This document shows, piece by piece, positions 36,260-50,384 of a stretch of 64,000 nucleotides of DNA. Numbering within the stretch: position 1 is the first letter of the stretch; every line of letters starts with the position of its first letter. The stretch is from Microcebus murinus (taxonomy: Eukaryota > Chordata > Mammalia > Primates > Cheirogaleidae): contig NC_134108.1 of the NCBI RefSeq assembly GCF_040939455.1, forward strand, positions 19,745,501 through 19,809,500, written 5' to 3'. Below the pieces are notes generated by a model. That model was not told where the DNA came from. It saw only the letters and a program-made list of their open reading frames with translations, and ran no database searches. The position numbers and the translations under genes are program-made.

Positions 36260-36450
36260 GGAAAGAGACAGCTGTGTTGAAGATGGGCCTTATAGTATTT
36301 TATATAAGTGGTCAGGGAAGACATCTCAAAGACAGTGATACATGAAAAAAAGACCTGAATAAAGTGAGACAACAAGTCATGAGAATATCTGGCAAAAGAG
36401 CAATATGGGTCCAGGAAACAGAAAGTGCAAAGGCCCTGGGGCAAGTGCAT
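36260..36450 (-). mobile_element. L2 LINE fragment, antisense
   Basis: The complement of L2: 'gtcagggaagacatctcaaa', 'aaaaaagacctgaataaagt', 'gaaagtgcaaaggccctggg'. Confidence 0.6.
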
Positions 36451-36675
36451 AACCAACTTAACAGTTTGTGCTATCAGAGCTGAGTCAGTGAAGGATGAGG
36501 GTGACTGATTTATATCATGAAATTTAAGGGGGGAAGAATTTTTCTGCTTGATCAGAGAAGCACGTACTTATCCATGCTGTAGATATCTGGCTACTTTGCT
36601 GATTCAAGGCTTAGGCATTGAATTAAATGTTCTTCTGTAACAACTTGTCACAAAGTTCATGCATTTTCCATTCTA

Positions 36676-37375
<700 letters not shown>

Positions 37376-37739
37376 TAGTAGACAGGTGGAAATGCCCTCA
37401 ATCCCCAACCCCCAGACAAACACATGTAAAATGAAGTTTTGGCCTACAGGCAGTAGGCCAGCCTTAGCTGTAACAAGGAGGAAGATGCATGATAATTTCA
37501 AAAGGGAAAATACAATTTGTGTTTTAAAAGTTGCATGTACTGAAACACTTAGTAGAAGGAGATATAATCCCAGACACCTCAAGAGTCAAGAATAACAGAT
37601 GGAAAACAAGATGATTGTCTTGTGTCCATAAGAAAACATGCAACTTTTCTCCCATTCTCAGGTGGCATTAAAGTATAGATTTTTCAACAAAGATTTCCAC
37701 CTAAAGAAAATTTTAAAACACATATTAACTGATATAATA

Positions 37740-37960
37740 TATAAAGAAATATGCTAGGCACAAGAGGAGACAACAATTAATCAGCTATGGACCCAATCTT
37801 TAAGAAACTTATAGTCTAAGGGGGAGAAAGAATTACGCTAGTCAGAATGTGCTAAGTGTCACAAATCGTTGAGAGAAGTACAAGGAGGGCACTTGAGGAA
37901 GGAGCCTTCACAAAAATATGTGAACTGTGTTGAAAAAGAAACTGGAATTAGGTTAAGGGT
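37740..37960 (-). mobile_element. Probable L2 LINE fragment, antisense
   Basis: L2-like complement with 'aagaaacttatagtctaagg' and 'ggcacttgaggaaggagcct'. Confidence 0.45.
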
Positions 37961-38739
37961 AATTAGAAGGAAATGAATTCAAGAAAGCAGAATAAACAAA
38001 TGTAAAGTAATCTAGTCTCTCATTGTTTCCCTGTATTTATCTTCTGCATTCTCAACAGAATTTCTAAGAGGCCAATGTCCCCTGTATTAGAGACTGCCCT
38101 TCTTCCTGTCCCACCTCTTCTAACTCTCTCAAACTCAGGGTGCTCTCTGGCAGCTGCTGGCGTTCCTCTGAGTGCCAGGCAGCAGAATAAATTGCTGCTT
38201 ATTCAACTTTAAATGCCTTCAGAGAGATTCTCAATTATCCCCCTTTAGTGGTCTGGGAACATTTCTCCCCACCTGCTATAACTTAGTGGGAAGGACAGGG
38301 GATTAAGGGATAAGGAGGTATAAAGAAGTGCCTGGTAGGGCTTAGGTCAGAAATACTCGCCAGTCCATCAGCTGCTCTTCGTTTTCATCGTGAGCATAGC
38401 ATCAGCTCGCTGGAACGAATGAGCTTCTGCCAAGCAAACGGCGGTAGTATCACTTATTCCTGGCAGCACTCACACAGACAGGACCCTGCAAGTTTCTTAG
38501 TAAGAGAACAAAGTCTGAGAGAAGCTGGAGAGAGGAGGGAATGCCCGCTATCCTCTTCTGTCCTAAACTAGCAACTGGCCCTACTGGACTGGGAAAAGAG
38601 GAGAAGTCACACAGACTCGTGCGTGTACTGAATCCTGGGTACCAGCTGCCTTCTTTAAAGAGCGACTCTTTCCTTTCTTCAGCCTAAAGCAATTGTCTGT
38701 ATATCAAGTGGAGCCTGATATACAGACATCCACAGAGGA

Positions 38740-39045
38740 TATACTTTTCTTAATATTTTGTAGATCGTGCTATTAAAATTATAGATAAATCAGATTATGG
38801 CACTCTCCTGCTTAAAACCCTCCCATGGTTTCCTCTTGCACTTAGAATAAATTTTAAACTTCCTACCTGTGTGGACCCTCCCTGCTCTCCAGTCTCCTCT
38901 CCTAATTTCTGGCTTCAAAGTCCTCATTTCTATTCCTAGAACACACCGAGCTTTTCCCTCCTCATGGCCTTGGCAACTCAGAAAGCTTTTGCTTCAAATC
39001 TTCAATGGCTGGCTGCTTCTCATTAGATGTCAGCACTCAAGACCT
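38740..39045 (+). mobile_element. L2 LINE fragment, sense
   Basis: L2 ORF2 end and 3' region: 'ctcctgcttaaaaccctccc', 'tagaataaattttaaacttc', 'gaacacaccgagcttttccc'. It has no intact frame. Confidence 0.65.
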
Positions 39046-40499
39046 CTTTTGGATAAATGAATAAACTGACATAAAAGAAAATGTGGAACCTCAGGAAGCT
39101 TTAGTTAGAAGGGAACCAAGGAAGGATAACTCTGGGGAAATGAGCATTTCATACTCAGCAGGTCTGTGGAAGAAAGCAGCATGGAATAACTTTAAGCAGG
39201 AGGGAAGTGGCTGTCTCATGATAGCCAGCCATAAAAGTTATTTCTCAAGACTCGATATCTGCATGCTTTCTGAGCAACCTCACTGACTGTCACCAGTGAA
39301 AGTCAAAGAAATCCACAGGGGTCACCCTCGCTGGCCCTTTAGGGATCCGGGTCCACTGCCACCTGCACCATCAGCATAAACCTCAGCCCTCCCTGCACTG
39401 TGCTGTCACCGCGCCTGGCGTCCACTCTGCAGGAGCATGCGGCACCCTCTCCTTCCATGGCCTCTTTGCAAACCTGACTCCTGCCCCACACTATGGCCCT
39501 GTGGGAGGCTCCCAACTGTGCCCCAGAGGGTGTTGTGGAAATGCAATGAGTATTTGTATGAAAGAATAAGGAGACATTAAAAATACTGTTTTGTGATGGA
39601 GTAAAACCAGATCAAGACTTGGTGCCCAAAGCCTTGTGCTCCGGTGCAATCCTCACCATGCAGGCACAGCCTCCCCTGCCACGAGCCCTTCCCTGGGTCT
39701 GTCCCTCAACTTCTCTGCATCTCACTAATATCTCTCATTTCACTAACTTCACAGGTGAGACGGTGGGTGGGGATATATTTTGAAACTATTCAGTGCTGTA
39801 GAATAACGAGTTGGTGGTAAGAGGATGCTGATCCTACCATGTTTCCCCACTCTTCTCTAAGACTGAATTTCTTTCCAAAGCCCCCATTCACTGTTACTTG
39901 TGGAGGAAAGTTCTAGCAATTTTATCTACACCTTTGGATGAGCAATACCAGTTTAAAACCCTCCATCTGCAGAAAAAAACTGAATTAATTTAACTCTTCT
40001 AAGGGATAAACCATTTAATTAGGAAAAAATAGAATTATGTGATTACCCAAGATTAAGCAAAAATGATTGGTAAGCAGAAAATTGTATTGCAATAATTTCA
40101 AGTCACTTTAGATTCATAGAAAGCAAACAATTAAAACAAATGTAGTAGGGGTTTTTTTTTTGGTGAACTAGTTTGTTCTGGAATAAAACAGCAAAGGACA
40201 GTTCTGGGGAGGTAAAAACGGTCAGCGAGATCATGTCACGTACACTAATTTGAGATAAAGATCAAATTTCTTCAACTGATGCATCCAGCAAAGCAGGGAC
40301 AACTTTCCCCCTAGTCCTTCCAGGCACAACTAAGTCAAATACATCCAACCAGTTCCCTCTTCCTTCTCTTTGAGGGAGAATCTTGAGTCAGTGTCTGACA
40401 TCCCCAAACTGCTTTCTAAATTTTCGCACTTACACGTGGTGTGCCAGTATTTCAATACTAACAATACAAGGTTGACAGAAAAGACGGACAAAAACGAGA

Positions 40500-41060
40500 A
40501 ATCACAGGCCAGGGTGCAGTGAAGCTGCACTTTCATACGTTGCTGGAGGCAGAAAATTGGTTCAATCATTTGGGAAAGGAGGTTGGCAATATATCAGGAG
40601 TCATTACTATGGTCATATTCTGTGAAACAAGAATTTCACCTTTGGGACTATATCCTGAGAAAATGATCCAAAAAAAGCTACAAACACAAAAGTGTTCATT
40701 ATAACATTACTTATGATTCAAAAAAAAATTGAAAGCAACTTAAATCTCCAACACCTGGAATATATTTAGGTTCACTATGGTATGGCCACACTAGGGACCA
40801 TTACATAACCTTGAAAAATTATCGTGATAATGACCACACAGCAACGTGAAGAAATAGGCATGACATATACCTAAGTGAAAAGGAGAGGATAAAAATTAGG
40901 TACCCTAGCAAAATTGTGCCAAAGGTAAATATGCAAAAAGGAAGCGATGCAACATGAAAAGGGTTGTTAAAGTGATAAAATTATGACCAATTGTTTTGAT
41001 CTTTATTTTTATAAATCTGTAATATGTTATCACTTTTATAATTAAAAATTATACTTTTAA
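40500..41060 (+). mobile_element. Old L1 LINE (L1M-type) 3' fragment
   Basis: Landmarks 'gggactatatcctgagaaaa', 'acaaaagtgttcattataac', 'cactatggtatggccacact' and a 3' region ending 'ataattaaaaattatac' fit an old L1 ORF2 end and 3' UTR, highly diverged. Confidence 0.65.
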
Positions 41061-41869
41061 GATAGAAATGCCCAACAGAATTGAGCTCATTTAGCATGGA
41101 ATAAATTACTACTTTTAAAGGATAGCATTATTAAGAATTACAAATACGTTTTAGAAGCCTATTTTTCATATCTGTAACAATGATAAAAGTTTCCCATTAT
41201 GTTTTACTTCAATGACCTCGCTGAGGCTAGATTTATTTATGAAATGTAATGCATATAGTATAGTTACTGAATGTGAGACTCCATCCATATGTTTAAGCTA
41301 CTCCCTACCTTAGGAATCGTAACTTCTTTAGCTTTCTAAAGTATCACATTTCTACACCAGAGAGAGGCACAAACATTGGGAGAATCTGGCAATATTCACC
41401 ACATACAGCCACAATAATAAATTATATTTTTAAAGTTATCTCAACAATCAAAGACACGCCAATTCATTTTCTTTCATATAAAAATCTTCTCCACCCTTCA
41501 TTTGAAGAATTTAAGGCAGTATTAAGACAGGGAAAAGGTAACTTCTGGACTGCCTATAATATTAAAGTATAAAATATAAGTGCATTGGTTTGTTTTCTTA
41601 CATTTCAAATATGTCATGTCATAGAAATTATTTCTAGCTCTTGAGAAAAGACCGTTGCTTATCTTTCTAAGTCAGCTATTATCTTTATTAAAGATTTGGC
41701 TATTTAAAGTAGAAATAGGATTACTGAGAGATAAAGAGTCAAAAGGAATATTCATACCAAAGGACATGTTCTCTTTGGTATTATTTCATTTGGTCAACGT
41801 TTAAGTAATATTTATTTGGCATCTAGAACTACCAGACCTATAGAGAAAGACAATAGAAAATAAGTAATT

Positions 41870-42770
41870 ATGTTAGAAGGTGAAAAATTCTATGGAAAAA
41901 GAAAGAAGTAGAACAGGGTGAAAGAATAGGAGTGCTTGGCAGGAGGCTGCAATTGGAGCAGAAACATGTGAGGTACAGAAGACAGCATGGCATTGTGACT
42001 GAAAGCACAGCAACGGGCACACATGGCTGAAACCAGAGGGTAAGAGAGAAAATAGCATGAGATGAAATGTGGAAGGTGTGAGTGGGAGATAGGGAAGATC
42101 ATTGTAGACCATTATGAGGACTGTGGCTTTTATTCTGAATAAGATAGGATGCCACTGCAGAGTTTGATTTATTTTAATAGAAACACTCTGGCTGCTGTGC
42201 TGAAAATGCCAAAGGCAGAGGAGTAGTGAGAGGTAGCGGATCCAGATATTCTATATTTTCAACACAGAACCAATAGGATTTCCTAACAGACTGAACATGA
42301 GAGACAGATAAGTTGTAAGTGATCATCACTTTTTACCTAAGCAACTGAAATGGGATTCCTACCAATCAAAACGCAGAAGACTGGGTAGCACACATTTGAA
42401 AGGCCAGTTCAGGAATTCAGTTTGGTCATATTAAGTGTGAGATGTGTATTACATTCCCCCAAGTAGAGACAACATCTAAAAAGATATACATTTGGGAGTG
42501 GTTAGCATATAGATGGCTTTTAGCCCCGCGAAGGAGTGAGTATAGAGAAGTTGGCACAGCCTGACACCTGGTGCATCCCAATTTTAGGAGATCAGGGGAG
42601 AGAAGGAGGAACCAGAAATGGAAACTAAAAAGGAGCTACCAGTGAAGTGAGAAAAAAATCGGGACAGTGCACTGTCCCAGAAGTCAAGTTACAAGAGTGC
42701 AGAGGAAGAGTTAGTGAGTCAACAGGAAAGGGAGGACTGAGAATGGACCACTAGCCCAAGCTTGGCCAAC
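41870..42770 (-). mobile_element. L2 LINE fragment of about 0.9 kb, antisense
   Basis: Complemented L2 ORF2: 'ggcttttattctgaataaga', 'aacactctggctgctgtgct', 'ttcaggaattcagtttggtc', 'gtggttagcatatagatggc', 'ggagatcaggggagagaagg'. It is decayed, and it contains an 18-bp perfect palindrome at 42661-42678. Confidence 0.7.
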
Positions 42771-43724
42771 ACTAACAGAGACATGGCAAATTACATTGGT
42801 GGGCGTGTCCACAGAGTGGCGCTCAAGGATGGCTTAACTACTTAAGGAGATAGAAGATGCTTGAAGTAAGTTTCAATAAGCTTTCATTATTATAAATGTT
42901 ACATTTTGCATGTGTCAGCACATATACATTATTGTTGTTCTTGAGGCAAGATAGTTTGGCTATATGATCTGCAAAGCCCAGTGCAAAGTGAAACTTCAAG
43001 GCCCCCTGTCCAAATACTACTAAGAATTTCAAGATGGTGGCAGCAGAGCACTAAGCCAAGGGCAGAACCCTTCTAAATGTGGGAGTCCTGTGTGACTGCA
43101 TGGGACATCCAAGAAGCTGGCCCTAGATACAAGGCAGCTGAGCTATAACAAACAGAGGTATTGCTGGTACAGCAAGCTTCTTTAGCTTTGGGTTTCAAAA
43201 AAGCATTTAACTGCTTACTGCAGGATGCAAGCTGAAAAAAAAAATGATACAAACATAAGGAGAATCTGCTAGAATGTAATTTACTTTCTCCGCCCCCCCA
43301 AACTTGCTTTCAAAGCTAAATCAGCATATATGGATCTGAAGTAATTATACTATGACAGCATAAAAGGACAGAACAGTCATTAAATTTGATAGCACTAATA
43401 AAACTACATGAAAAAAGGGGAAAGGAAACAGGCTTACTTTTCATTGGTATGCAGGCAAAATAAAAAAAAATATATCCTTCATAGTGCTTTAAAAGCCTTG
43501 GTTAACATCTCTAAATGAACAGTTAATATATAAATTCATTTTGGTTCCACCTCACTGACATCAAAAATAATGCTTGAATCAGAATACTAAGTATGAATGC
43601 TAAAACCGAGACAGGAATCCTCTAGCTTCTTATAGTATTAATAATAAAACACTTTTCTTCCCTACACTCTTTAAAATACATGTATACACAAATGGATTCC
43701 TTCATCCAGCAAACACATGCAATA

Positions 43725-43944
43725 CAGGTTGAGTGTCTCTAATCCAAAATGCACCAAAATTCAAAACTTTTTGAGCACTAATATGATGCTCAAAGGAAAT
43801 AGTCTTTGGAGCATTTTGGATTTGGAGTTTCTAATTAGAAATGTTTAAGTGGTAAATGTAATGTAAATATTCCAAAATAACAAAAAAATCCAAAGTCTGA
43901 ACACTTCTGATCCCAAATATTTCAGCTAAGGGATACTCGACCTG
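43725..43944 (+). mobile_element. MER2-like short Tigger element
   Basis: The ends 'caggttgagtgtctctaatc' and 'ggatactcgacctg' are inverted repeats, flanked by TA on each side (43723-43724 and 43945-43946). The length is about 220 bp. It is related to the copy at 36676-37375 but shorter inside. Confidence 0.75.
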
Positions 43945-44159
43945 TACCTATTCTTACCTTGGCACTCTATTGGGCGCTAAACTTGTATTTTCTTTCACTT
44001 TCATCCTATTGCAAGATAGTCAAAAAGAAAGTAAGCAGCACTTCTTGCTCTATTGTATACTCCAAGGCATGCAACGGCTAATCTGGAAGATTTTCTCTTC
44101 CAGGTGTTTTGATAACACTATTTTATGATTTCTTTCTTACTCCAAGGTCTCTTTCAGTT

Positions 44160-44400
44160 GAAAAGCTTTTTGCTCTATGAAGCCTTTCCAAATCTTCCCA
44201 ATCACAAATAATTGTGCTTCATCTGAGATTGCCAAGCTGTGTCGTGATGCTCATAGTAAAGCATTTTTGATGTCTACTGTAGCTACTATCTCTGCTGCTA
44301 GACAGTGAGCTCCATGACAGCAAAAACAATCTTACAAACGGATGCATGCTGAGTACCTAGCAAAGTATGTGGCAAATATCAGGTGCAATATAAAAGTTTC
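44160..44400 (+). mobile_element. L2 LINE 3' fragment
   Basis: 'atgaagcctttccaaatctt', 'agacagtgagctccatgaca' and 'tacctagcaaagtatgtggc' follow the L2 3' end, diverged. Confidence 0.55.
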
Positions 44401-46669
44401 CTGCATGAATGGACTACTAGATAAAAGAAATTGTCCCTGGGCTAAATATGTCCAGAGGCAGTAAAGGGGTGGACTGTATTGATTAGTTTTATAGACCTCT
44501 GTTTCCTGCCTATGTTTGTTGTCCACTTTTAATTTCACCACCAGAGAGTGCTATTATACTGCCTTGCCTCTCCCTCTAAACTTGGATATTCTATGGCCTT
44601 TTGGGGTAAGGTTTCAATTTTATCCATAAGGCTCAGGAGTCAAGGCCGGGTGCAGCTAACTAAATGGGGTGTGGCAGGTAGGTATAGGCTCACCTGGAGA
44701 ACTGTTGTGTTAGGCCTGCACACAAGTAATGCCTTTCCTAGCAGACCTTAGGAAGCTGTGTGTTTGGTAAGAAGGAAGTCAACATAGTTGGCAAAGGTTG
44801 GAGAAGACCTCAGAAATTAACTTTTTTTAATTTTAGAAAAAGGCTAATTTCCCACCTTAGGTAACCTCAGCAAGATCTCTAAAATTACAGAATCATAGTC
44901 GGAATCTCAGATTGCCTTAGTATTGAGAAAGCCTTACCCCCACTCCACATCCACACACACACAGCCTAAATTTAACGGTGAGGTGTTGTCATTTTAAAGA
45001 CAATGTTAGAATTTGTTATTTCAATAATTATGTTTGCTAATGTATCTTGGCAATTCAGTTTAAGGTCAGAATGTCCTGACTCTTATATAATAAGGTTTGA
45101 ATACAGGAATTAAATTGGGTTAAGCAAAGGACAGAGTAGCCCTGAGGAAAAGGACACACACAAGAAATTATACCTGAATCATGCACTTTCAATTATTCTT
45201 GGTGATTTGCTTTTTGTAAAATCAAATATGCATTCTATTGGAGAAAGGGTGTTAGAGTTCTGATAACTGTCCCTACTTAACTTTTTATTTACATTGTTAT
45301 GAAAATGAAGTGCAAATTGAACAGTAAAAACTGCATCTGGGATTTTATCCAGTCTTAAGAGTATTTGACTGAAGTAAATCTATAACATTACAAATAAACG
45401 TGATATACATTATAGGTGCCTTATAAGTAATTTGTGGATTGAATAATAATCTCACATTCTTTAAAAGGAATTAATATTAAATGAGCTCATTTCTAACACA
45501 ATTTTTAAAATACTAAAAATTCGATTTAAATCATTAGATGGGAATATTCAACTTAATCTATTTATTCCAAAACAGTTTTTAAAAACACTATATGTTATAA
45601 AGTAATAATTTATTTTAACATTTGAGGGGATTAAATATGTACTCACATGAAAAAAATGATATGACTTCACTGTTTACCAAACTGATAACTTATATCTACT
45701 GGAAGGTGACTGACCCCTGTCTAATTTAACAGGTTAATCCTAGATAGTAATTGGAGGCTAGATCTTTTGGGTTGTATTAGATAGTAAATATCAGGTGTTA
45801 ATATAGTTTTATTCAATTAAAAACCACTCATATAGCCTAGATAGTTTTAAACAAAATGAAAATGATCAAAACTAACAAGACAGACTCCCAACAATTATGG
45901 GGGATTAGCCATTTACTGAGCATTTATTATGTGTTGGCCCCAGGCCAAATCTTTTACCATCAGAGTCCTATGATTTCTTTTTCTTCTTCTTCTTCCTATT
46001 TCATGCATCTGTCTATGTGTATATACTGTTAAAGAATTGAACAAAGTATTTATTATTGACATTGCTCAAAACATATCAATATCCTGAGTCACTGATTAAA
46101 ACATCCAAGGGAATATAGCCATTGAATTAAGGGCCCCAAATACACTGGTATTTCATAGTATCAGTTCCTGGGGCATTTACACTAGAGAAGGAAAGGATGC
46201 CAATCCACGAATCACTCGTTTCAATGAGTAAGAGAGAGGTTTTGAGCAGGGACTTTGCTCAAAGGTGGGGCTTTCCACCTGATTGTCACCCAGGCCTGCT
46301 ACATTTTTCCAGCAGGATCAACCTTACTAGCTACTTTGTTTTTCTGCTTTGTTTCTGGTCTATAGAATGTTTGTCATGCTTTGGATCTCAACAATGCCAT
46401 GTTTGGTTTTCTGGGTTTTTTTTATATTATATCTATAATTACTAGGTATTTGAACAGACGGAGTGCTTTAAAGCATTACTTTATAGTATCATTCCAGCTG
46501 GAAATCTCAGACCCATTACCTAAAATGTAAATGTATAATATCCCTTTTGGATGCAACCAACAAATCACAAGCACCGAGCTTTTAATAATAGGAATTATTA
46601 AAGTATATCACTGAAGTTCATAGGTTATGCTTTATTGCTCTTTGTATAAAAGCATTAACTTTAATTATT

Positions 46670-46900
46670 TTCTTATTTATTTTTATTTCAATAAATTTAG
46701 AGGTACAAGTGGTACATGGATGATTGCGTACTGGGCTTTCTACTATTATCTGTCACCCAAATAGTGTGCCTTGTACCCAATAGATAATTTTTCTTCCCTT
46801 ACCCCCTTGACACCTTCAGTCCTTCTGAGTCTCCAATGCCCACTGTACCACTTTGTATGCCCGCGTACCCGTAAAGAAGTATTAACTTTAACATTAATGC
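46670..46900 (-). mobile_element. L1 LINE 3' end, antisense
   Basis: The complement of an L1 3' region: 'aaatttagaggtacaagtgg', 'ctgtcacccaaatagtgtgc', 'cttgtacccaatagataatt'. Confidence 0.7.
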
Positions 46901-46916
46901 ATTGAGTGAATACTGT

Positions 46917-46983
46917 GGGGGATGGATGGATGGATGGATGGATGGATGGAGGGAGGGAGGGAGGGAGGGAGGGATGGAAGGAT
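46917..46983. repeat. Compound GGAT/GGGA tetranucleotide microsatellite
   Basis: About seven 'gatg' units are followed by about six 'gggag'-like units (GGGA), then 'tggaaggatga'. The change of unit in one step is typical of a compound repeat that grew from one parent array. Confidence 0.95.
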
Positions 46984-47754
46984 GATAAAGTGATTAGCAC
47001 TGCCATTATCAAAGAATAACTTTGTCTTTGAAAATGAATGAAAGAATATCATTAAATTATTATTAATAAATCATTGATGTACCTATAAAGTACTAGAATA
47101 AATAAATATAGGTAGCAATATATAAATATAGGTAGGAATCAGCAGATAATATATTAGTTCTTATAAACCAATCCCTAAGTAAGGGTGCTGCATGTATAAA
47201 TCTGAAATATCAGTCTCTTACCATAGTTACCTGTGACCCTGAAAACAGACTGGACCTGGGATAAAGTCATACAAATGAATTCAAAATAATACATATTAAT
47301 TCTGTTCCTTTATTCATAAATTATGGCAGCATTGAAATATTGACAGCTTTTAAAGGTAATTAGACTCATGCTTAAAGTTTCATAATTTGTTTATTAACCT
47401 TTGAAAGATTAACTAAAGGCAGTACATGCAGATATGTCTTATGGGTTTAGCCTTTCCATGGTAAGCTATTTTTTTTTATTAAGAACAAGAAATAAATCAT
47501 CATCCAGTCTCTAGACTCATATCTTATCCTTTGTAAATCCTCAAAAGTATTGTTGTTTCAATGACTTCATCCAATTTCCTAAGTCGTCTAAAGTATTTTT
47601 TAAACCACCAATAGACAAAAATGATAAATGTAAGTTACGGTATTATAATTTATTATGCCCCAAAGTAATGAATTTAAGAAAAAAATACAAAATGTAGACC
47701 TGGAGTAACTCAAAACTAAAAATATACTAGAAAATCCAAGTCCTAGTTCAAAGA

Positions 47755-47890
47755 ATAACTCTAACAGCTATTGTTGATTAAGCACTTACTATACACATTA
47801 TGCTAAATGGTTTGTTTATACTGATGGGTAGAAACCAAGGACTGAAGACACTTAACAATATGCCCTAAAGCCTTAATCACAGACCTAGTG
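47755..47890 (-). repeat. MIR-like fragment
   Basis: A weak antisense MIR resemblance: 'aagcacttactatacacatt' followed by 'aaagccttaatcacagacct'. Confidence 0.4.
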
Positions 47891-49039
47891 AGAAGAGGAC
47901 TTGGGACTTGAAACTGGATCTACCTAAGGCCTTGGGCCAGGTGCCCAACCTAAGATGTCTCAGAATATAGAGTAACAGCTCACTGTCCAAATGAGAAGAG
48001 TCAAAACAAATTTTGATCAACTTGAATATATAAACTGCTAGGGATACAGGTAAAATAGTCAGATGTTTACTTATAATTATTTTATTCAGATTCTTCACAT
48101 GACTCTTTGACATCAGATATTGGTATCACTGGACACACTTAACAGCTTTCTAGCACGCAACAACTCTACATCCATATAAGGTATTGAGGCATAGCTTTTA
48201 TTTTTCTTACTTTGTTTATGATGATGTCACAAGCAATTTCAATGCAAAACTAAAGCGCTTGTTTGAATAACATTAACATGTGGGTTTTAAATGCATCTTG
48301 TGGATGTGTATTTGTCTTGTCCACAATGAAAAGACATATGGTATTGCTTTTTTAATTGATCTTTGAAAAGCCTTATGTACAGTGGCATGCAAAACTTGCA
48401 TTTTTGAGATCTTATCCATTGGAAATAATTAACAAATCAGTGTTATTTTCTTTGTCTCCTCCAAAAAAATTCCAGCTGGTAATCTTTAGACATCCTAAAT
48501 TAGCATGGAGAGATTATGTCAAATTAATTAGTACTGTGTTGTTTGAAATAAAGTAATCCTGACAGCTACCTATAAGATTAGAGAATGAAATAGAAATCAA
48601 GTACAAGGTCCCCCTCTTTCTATGGGGAAATTTTAAGGAATAAAAAAACCTTGCCTAATATTAGTATTAAGCCATTTGAGGGTTGATTTTGATTGATTCT
48701 AATTATGTACTTTTAAGCTGGAAGGCAAGAGTTCTTTGAAGTTAAAGAGATTTTTTCACTTTACTATAACAATTAAAAGACCTAAAAAGCAGGAGCTCAA
48801 AAAAAGAATTACAGAGTTGCCTAATAATAGACAAAACCAAAAGAAAAAGAAAAACAAGCAACTTTACTTCGGTATGCTAGAACATATCTGTGAAAAAATT
48901 AGTTTAAAAAGTTATTTTATGTTCTGTTTAAAGCTACTTCACAATGTTATAATTGGAAAGAGTTCTATAATCCCTCAGAAAAAAAAGATTGGAAACAAAT
49001 GTGTACATGAACTGAAAACTTGCCTGAATTATAACCGAG

Positions 49040-49422
49040 TGCTATGGTTTGAATGTTCCATCCCAAAACGCAAGCAGAAATTTAATTGCTATTGTAATGG
49101 TATAAAGAGGTGGAACCTTTAAGAGGTGATTGGGTCACAAGGGCTCTTCCCTCACGAATGGATTAATGCCATTATTGCAGCAGGAGTGTGGACTCCTGAT
49201 GAATGGGCGAGTTCAGCCTCCATCCTAGCATTCTGTTACGCATACTCTCTTGCCTTTCTGCCTTCCACCAAGGGATGACACAGCAGGAAGACCCTCCCTG
49301 GATGCCAGCCCCTCCACTTGAACCTCCAGCCTTCAGAACTATGAGCCAAATAAATCTATGTTTTTTATAAAATTACCCAGTCTCTGGCCTTCTATAATAG
49401 CAGCAGAAAACAGACTAAGACA
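49040..49422 (+). mobile_element. MaLR-type solo LTR
   Basis: Starts TGCTATGGTTTGAATGTTCC and ends CAGACTAAGACA, the termini of the MST/MLT1 group of ERVL-MaLR LTRs. 'tttaagaggtgattgggtca' and 'aaccttcagaactatg'-type segments lie in the expected order. It has no coding content and is antisense to utrophin. Confidence 0.8.
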
Positions 49423-49574
49423 TCATGGGGAACGATGTCAAGATTAAAGAAATGGATGACTGGGAAAAGTCAACCAGAGATTTGGGATAAGAATGGCCAG
49501 TTCACAGCTCAGCCACAAACCATTCTGGAAATGATTTCTCATAAAACAAAGAAAAGGAACTGTACGTTTAAGGA

Positions 49575-49690
49575 CAAGCACAGGCTCTTCGTTGAATGTA
49601 AACTCCATGTAGACAGGGGCTGTGTCTGTTTTCTGAACTAGTATCTTTCCAGTGTCTTAGAAATTGCCAGGCACATAGAAGGTAAATAGA
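49575..49690 (+). mobile_element. L2 LINE 3' fragment
   Basis: 'gttgaatgtaaactccatgt', 'gacaggggctgtgtctgttt' and 'ttgccaggcacatagaaggt' are the L2 3' end. Confidence 0.65.
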
Positions 49691-50384
49691 AGTGGGAGAA
49701 AAGCAGGAATGAAAACTCAGATTTCATTAAACCACATGCCCCTTTCATCCTCCTCCACTATTAATAAGGTCACTGGATGAACTTATTTTGTAGGTCCCTT
49801 TCAGTTCTAATAATTGATAATTCTAAGTTATACATGCAGACAAACTAAATAAAGAATTCTGCTGATAGATAGAATATGACAGCAGAGAAAAAGAATAATT
49901 CTAAGGACTTAAAAAAAAAAAGCTGCCCTGAAACATAGAGCAAGCACACACAAGAGATTTTAAGAAAAGATTCAGGATAAATTAGAGAATTATATCAGAA
50001 CATTGGCCAAAGACTACTATACATACTTCCAGTTAAAGAATTCATGGATGTAAGGATGAGGTTAAACTAAGACTATTTAATGATTATGGTTAGTGATATT
50101 CAGCAAGAAAAGTAAATATTAATAATTATAGATAGGTATTCACATTTCTTTAAATATTGTGCTAAATCTACTAATGCATAATGATTCACCTCAATTGTAA
50201 TAATATAGATTCATATTGATATAAATTAATATTAATTATAATTATGTATCTTATATTATACTTATAATATAATTTTTAAGACATTACTCTCATCAGTTGG
50301 GAAGGAAAAGTGCTTCTGACAGAATACACATAATTGAATAAAATAATATGCTGCTCTATAGCACTTCACTTTTCCTAAATTCCT

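Noticed and set aside
48736..49122. 128-codon Lys-rich open frame
   Set aside because: A-rich sequence running into an LTR; the frame is chance.
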